From contig JAEELK010000223.1 in assembly GCA_016282655.1 (NCBI GenBank), forward strand, positions 1 through 7,823: a stretch of 7,823 nt of DNA. The letters run 5' to 3'. The notes beneath the pieces are model-generated. The model was not told where the DNA came from and made no database searches. It saw only the letters and a program-made list of their open reading frames with translations. This document shows positions 5,374 through 7,823 of the stretch, one piece after another (within the stretch, counting starts at the first letter, position 1; each line of letters begins with the position of its first letter). A program made the position numbers and the translations under genes. The stretch comes from Bacillota bacterium (GTDB taxonomy: Bacteria > Bacillota > Clostridia > Peptostreptococcales > Anaerovoracaceae).

Positions 5374-6752
5374 GAGATCTGCTGCAGGCGGAGGCGCCTG
5401 AGCTGCAGCGCGGCAACTTTCAGGAGCTCTGCCGGAGGACGGCCGCCCGCATCCTGGAGGAATGGGAGGAGGAGGGCAAGGAAGACCTCAGCTCCATGCT
5501 GCAGCTGCAGAAGAAAGCCCTCATCGGCTGCGAGAACGAAGTCTCTTATTTCAAGAGCCGCATCCGCAGCTTCATCAAGGAATGGGGCGCGGAGCGGACG
5601 GAGGTCCCGGCCTGGTATGAAGACCTCTGCGACGGCATCTACCATGAGGTCTTCGGCCTTGCCGGCGTGGCGCAGTGGTTCTCCGACGCCTTCCGGGAGA
5701 GCAGCTCCGCGAAGATCATCGGCGAGCGCATCTACTTCCTGGACGGCGGCAGGATGCAGCTCATGCCGCAGCGGATCAGCGCAGAGCGGCGCGAGCAGCT
5801 CATCCGTTCCTTTCTGCTCCTGACGCCGGAGGAGCGCCTGGACCGCGATTCCCACGAGATCTACCTTCTGGACGGGACGCGCGTCACCATCTTCGGCGGC
5901 GCCATGGTCAAGGAAGGGCAGGACGTCATCATCTTCCGCCGCTACATCATCCCGGAGTACAGCTTCGAAGAGCAGGCGGCGCGCGGGACCATCCCGGCCG
6001 ACGCGATCCCGCTCTTCGAGAGCATGGTGGCGCTGGGCTACAACGTGGCCTTCACCGGGGCGGTGCGCACGGCAAAGACCTCCTTCCTCTGCACCTGGCA
6101 GAGCTATGAGGACCCGCGCCTGGAGGGCGTCATGGTGGAGACGGACCCGGAGATCCCGCTGCACCGCCTCATGCCGGAGGCGCCCGTGGTGCAGCTGATC
6201 GCGGACAACGAAGCGCTCAGCCGCATCTCCAAGAACCTGCTGCGCAGCGACGCGGACTATTTCATCCTGGCGGAGGCGCGGGACGGCAACGCCCTCGACA
6301 CAGCCCTGCGGATCGCCTCCAAGGGAACGCGCCGCATGAAGATCACCTTCCACAGCAAAGATCCCAGAAGCTTCGCGGAGGACGTGGCCTGGGAGATCTG
6401 CAGGAGCCTGGGCGGCGACATGGCGCTCACGGCCCGCCGGGCGGCGGCTTCCTTCGATTACGTCTTTCACTTCATCCAGCTGACGGACAAGCGGAGAAAG
6501 CGCCTCAACGCGATCTATGAGATGGCCCTGGACGCGGAGCAGGGCATCCGCATGCGGCCCCTCTGCCTCTATGAGCACGAGAGCGACAGCTGGCGCTGGC
6601 AGTTCCAGCTGGGAGAGCCGCAGCGCAGGGCCGGCATGGAAGAGGACGCGGCGCTCCTGCGGCGCTTTGAAGCGCAGCTGCGGCGCCTGGCGGCCCCGGA
6701 GGAAAGCGGCGCGCCGGCGCCGGAAGCCCGCGACGCCGGGGAGGAGGCATAA
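5355..6752 (+). CDS. cpaF: CpaF/TadA-like secretion ATPase, divergent
   Basis: This 465-residue cytoplasmic hexameric-type ATPase would power pilin assembly. Residues 90-140 align with the CpaF N-terminal domain, and IYLLDGTRVTIFGG (169-182) matches the DGSRV strand. The P-loop is FTGAVRTAKTS (233-243): K241 and T242 are kept, but the glycine before the lysine is alanine. MVETDPEIPL (260-269) is the Asp box, ADYFILAEARDGNALD (300-315) the Walker B with E307, and KITFH (329-333) the His box. Usual CpaF has GE in Walker B and TGHDGS before the histidine; here these read AE and SKGTRR. The first 85 residues are charged and helical, and the tail after 420 is rich in Ala, Glu and Pro. The start overlaps the previous gene by 19 bp with a short AGAGG just upstream. 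The ATPase is likely still functional, as lysine, Walker B Glu and His are present. Confidence 0.85.
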   Translation: MEKFYLGDLLQAEAPELQRGNFQELCRRTAARILEEWEEEGKEDLSSMLQLQKKALIGCENEVSYFKSRIRSFIKEWGAERTEVPAWYEDLCDGIYHEVFGLAGVAQWFSDAFRESSSAKIIGERIYFLDGGRMQLMPQRISAERREQLIRSFLLLTPEERLDRDSHEIYLLDGTRVTIFGGAMVKEGQDVIIFRRYIIPEYSFEEQAARGTIPADAIPLFESMVALGYNVAFTGAVRTAKTSFLCTWQSYEDPRLEGVMVETDPEIPLHRLMPEAPVVQLIADNEALSRISKNLLRSDADYFILAEARDGNALDTALRIASKGTRRMKITFHSKDPRSFAEDVAWEICRSLGGDMALTARRAAASFDYVFHFIQLTDKRRKRLNAIYEMALDAEQGIRMRPLCLYEHESDSWRWQFQLGEPQRRAGMEEDAALLRRFEAQLRRLAAPEESGAPAPEARDAGEEA

Positions 6753-6755
6753 GGC

Positions 6756-7709
6756 ATGGATGCGATCCTGGGACACGGCGTCCCGACGCTCCTCTGCGCC
6801 CTCTTCGCGCTGGGGATCCTGCTCTGCATGAGCCGGAGCCTGGAACAGGCGCAGCAGCGCTTTCTCCTCATGAGAAGGCTCCGGGCGGAGCGCCGGGCGG
6901 AAACGGAAGGAGAGGCGAGACAGGGGATCCAAACGCGGCTCGCGCAGCTCATGGAAGGCGCGCTGGGGCGGGAGATCCCCGGGAACAGGCTGCTGCTCCT
7001 CATGTTCCTGCTCTTCCTGCTGGTCTTCGGCAACGCCGCGTGCGTGCTGCGGCTGCCGGCGGCGCTTCTGGCGGGCGGCTTTGCGGCGTCGCTGCCCTGT
7101 CTTCTGCTGCGCCTGCGGCTCGCGGACCTGCGCCGCCGCAGCAGCTTCGAGGGAGAAGCGCTGCTGTCGGAGCTGCTCCGGCAATACCGCGGCTGCGGCT
7201 GCAACGTCTTTGAGGCGCTGGAGCGCAGCGTCGCGGAGGGGACGGGGATCCGCCACAGCAGGAAGCTGCTCTATTCGCTTCTGCTCGAGCTGCGCGCGAG
7301 CGGCAGCCCGGAGCGGGTCCGCGCCGCGACGGAGCGCTTCGCTTACCGGATCGACACGAACTGGAGCCGGATGCTGGCGCACAGCATCCGCCTCGCGGCG
7401 GAGAAGGGCAGCAACATCTCACTTTCGCTGGAGGACGTGCTCATCCAGCTCCGGGAGGCAAGGGCGCTGGCGGAAGAGCGCAAGCGCCTCAACAGCGAAT
7501 CGGTGCGCATGGTCTGCGTGCTGCTCCCGCTGCTCTACGCGAGCACGGTCTTCCTCGCCGTGCGCTATCTGGACGTGCCGCCGGGACGTCTTCTGGCCAA
7601 CCAGTTCGGCACGCCGGAAGGGCTGCTCTTCTTCCTGCTGATCCTGGCGCTCTTCCTGCTGAATCTGGCGCTGCTCGCCCTGGTCAACGGCCAGAAGTTC
7701 GATTTCTGA
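6756..7709 (+). CDS. tadB: TadB-like inner-membrane platform protein (T2SSF type)
   Basis: This 317-residue integral membrane protein has hydrophobic segments at about 10-25, 78-95, 98-118, 252-270 and 288-309. A basic cytoplasmic stretch lies at 36-62, and a large soluble loop at about 125-248 contains the T2SSF-like helices (LLSELLRQYRGCGCNVFEALERSV, 137-160, in pattern). This is the arrangement of TadB, the polytopic protein on which the CpaF ATPase acts. GAGGAGG at 6741-6747 lies 8 bases before the ATG, inside the end of cpaF, and only 3 bases separate the cpaF stop from this start. Sequence identity to TadB cannot be measured here; the call rests on topology, length and position right after cpaF. 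Confidence 0.75.
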   Translation: MDAILGHGVPTLLCALFALGILLCMSRSLEQAQQRFLLMRRLRAERRAETEGEARQGIQTRLAQLMEGALGREIPGNRLLLLMFLLFLLVFGNAACVLRLPAALLAGGFAASLPCLLLRLRLADLRRRSSFEGEALLSELLRQYRGCGCNVFEALERSVAEGTGIRHSRKLLYSLLLELRASGSPERVRAATERFAYRIDTNWSRMLAHSIRLAAEKGSNISLSLEDVLIQLREARALAEERKRLNSESVRMVCVLLPLLYASTVFLAVRYLDVPPGRLLANQFGTPEGLLFFLLILALFLLNLALLALVNGQKFDF

Positions 7710-7720
7710 GGAGGGGGAAG

Positions 7721-7823
7721 ATGGACTGGGATCTGCCTGTTTACGGCGGCTGCCTGCTGCTCTGGAGCTGCGGCGTCTATCTCGCGCTGGTAAGAGAAGG
7801 CGCGCCGCGCGCCGCGGGCGGAG
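7721..7823 (+). CDS. tadC: Start of a membrane protein, probably TadC-like (cut by window edge)
   Basis: AGGAGG at 7709-7714 overlaps the tadB stop and lies 6 bases before the ATG. The visible 34 residues begin MDWDLPVYGGCLLLWS and contain one hydrophobic segment at about 5-23, followed by a basic, Ala/Gly-rich stretch. No stop occurs before the window ends. TadC, the second T2SSF platform protein, normally follows tadB, and its N-terminal membrane helix would look like this. Too little is visible to confirm the family. Confidence 0.5.
   Translation, partial: MDWDLPVYGGCLLLWSCGVYLALVREGAPRAAGG

Noticed and set aside
5370..7382. Antisense open frame of 670 codons opposite cpaF and tadB
   Set aside because: It is a composition shadow of two clear plus-strand genes, with no recognisable motifs or ribosome binding site.
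1..7823. CRISPR array, tRNA, rRNA, insertion sequence or phage attachment site
   Set aside because: No regularly spaced repeats, cloverleaf, transposase motif or flanking inverted repeats were found by eye on either strand.

Overview
The window is a GC-rich stretch with densely packed genes. Its signals look Gram-positive: strong AGGAGG-type ribosome binding sites, consensus sigma-A-like promoters in short AT-rich gaps, and an intrinsic terminator. Together with a clostridial-style radical SAM protein and a compact tad locus, this suggests a high-GC Firmicute, probably class Clostridia. The species cannot be named from the sequence.

Left part (1-3828), metabolic block. At the left edge, on the minus strand, is the N-terminal part of a glycerate 2-kinase, cut by the window. 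A 212-bp AT-rich divergent gap follows, carrying a near-consensus promoter (TTGCGG-17-TATAAT). That promoter faces three plus-strand genes: a fumarylacetoacetate hydrolase (FAH) family protein, a radical SAM protein of an uncharacterised family with CX4CX2C iron-sulfur spacing, and pyruvate kinase. The gaps between them are 17 and 45 bp, and an 11-bp-stem intrinsic terminator follows pyk, so they probably form one transcription unit. Glycerate kinase makes 2-phosphoglycerate, which enolase turns into the PEP that pyruvate kinase consumes. The two divergent units may therefore share a role in sugar-acid or glycerate catabolism (inference).

Right part (3829-7823), tad (Flp pilus / tight adherence type) assembly operon. 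A near-perfect promoter (TTGACA-17-TATCAT) lies 32 bp after the terminator and drives genes in the order cpaB (SAF domain) - cpaE/tadZ-like P-loop protein - cpaF-like secretion ATPase - tadB-like membrane platform protein - start of a further membrane protein, probably tadC. Spacing is tight, with one 19-bp overlap. No pilin, prepilin peptidase or pseudopilin gene is visible; these would be expected further right.

The most interesting points are the degenerate nucleotide-binding loops in both Tad ATPases. The CpaE-like protein lacks the GK[ST] lysine, and the CpaF-like protein has AKT in place of GKT. An 18-bp perfect DNA palindrome also lies just inside the cpaE-like gene. I see no clear evidence of an entirely new system. 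The block is best read as a divergent, compact clostridial tad system beside central-carbon genes. Several start sites need to be set by ribosome binding sites rather than by the longest reading frame.
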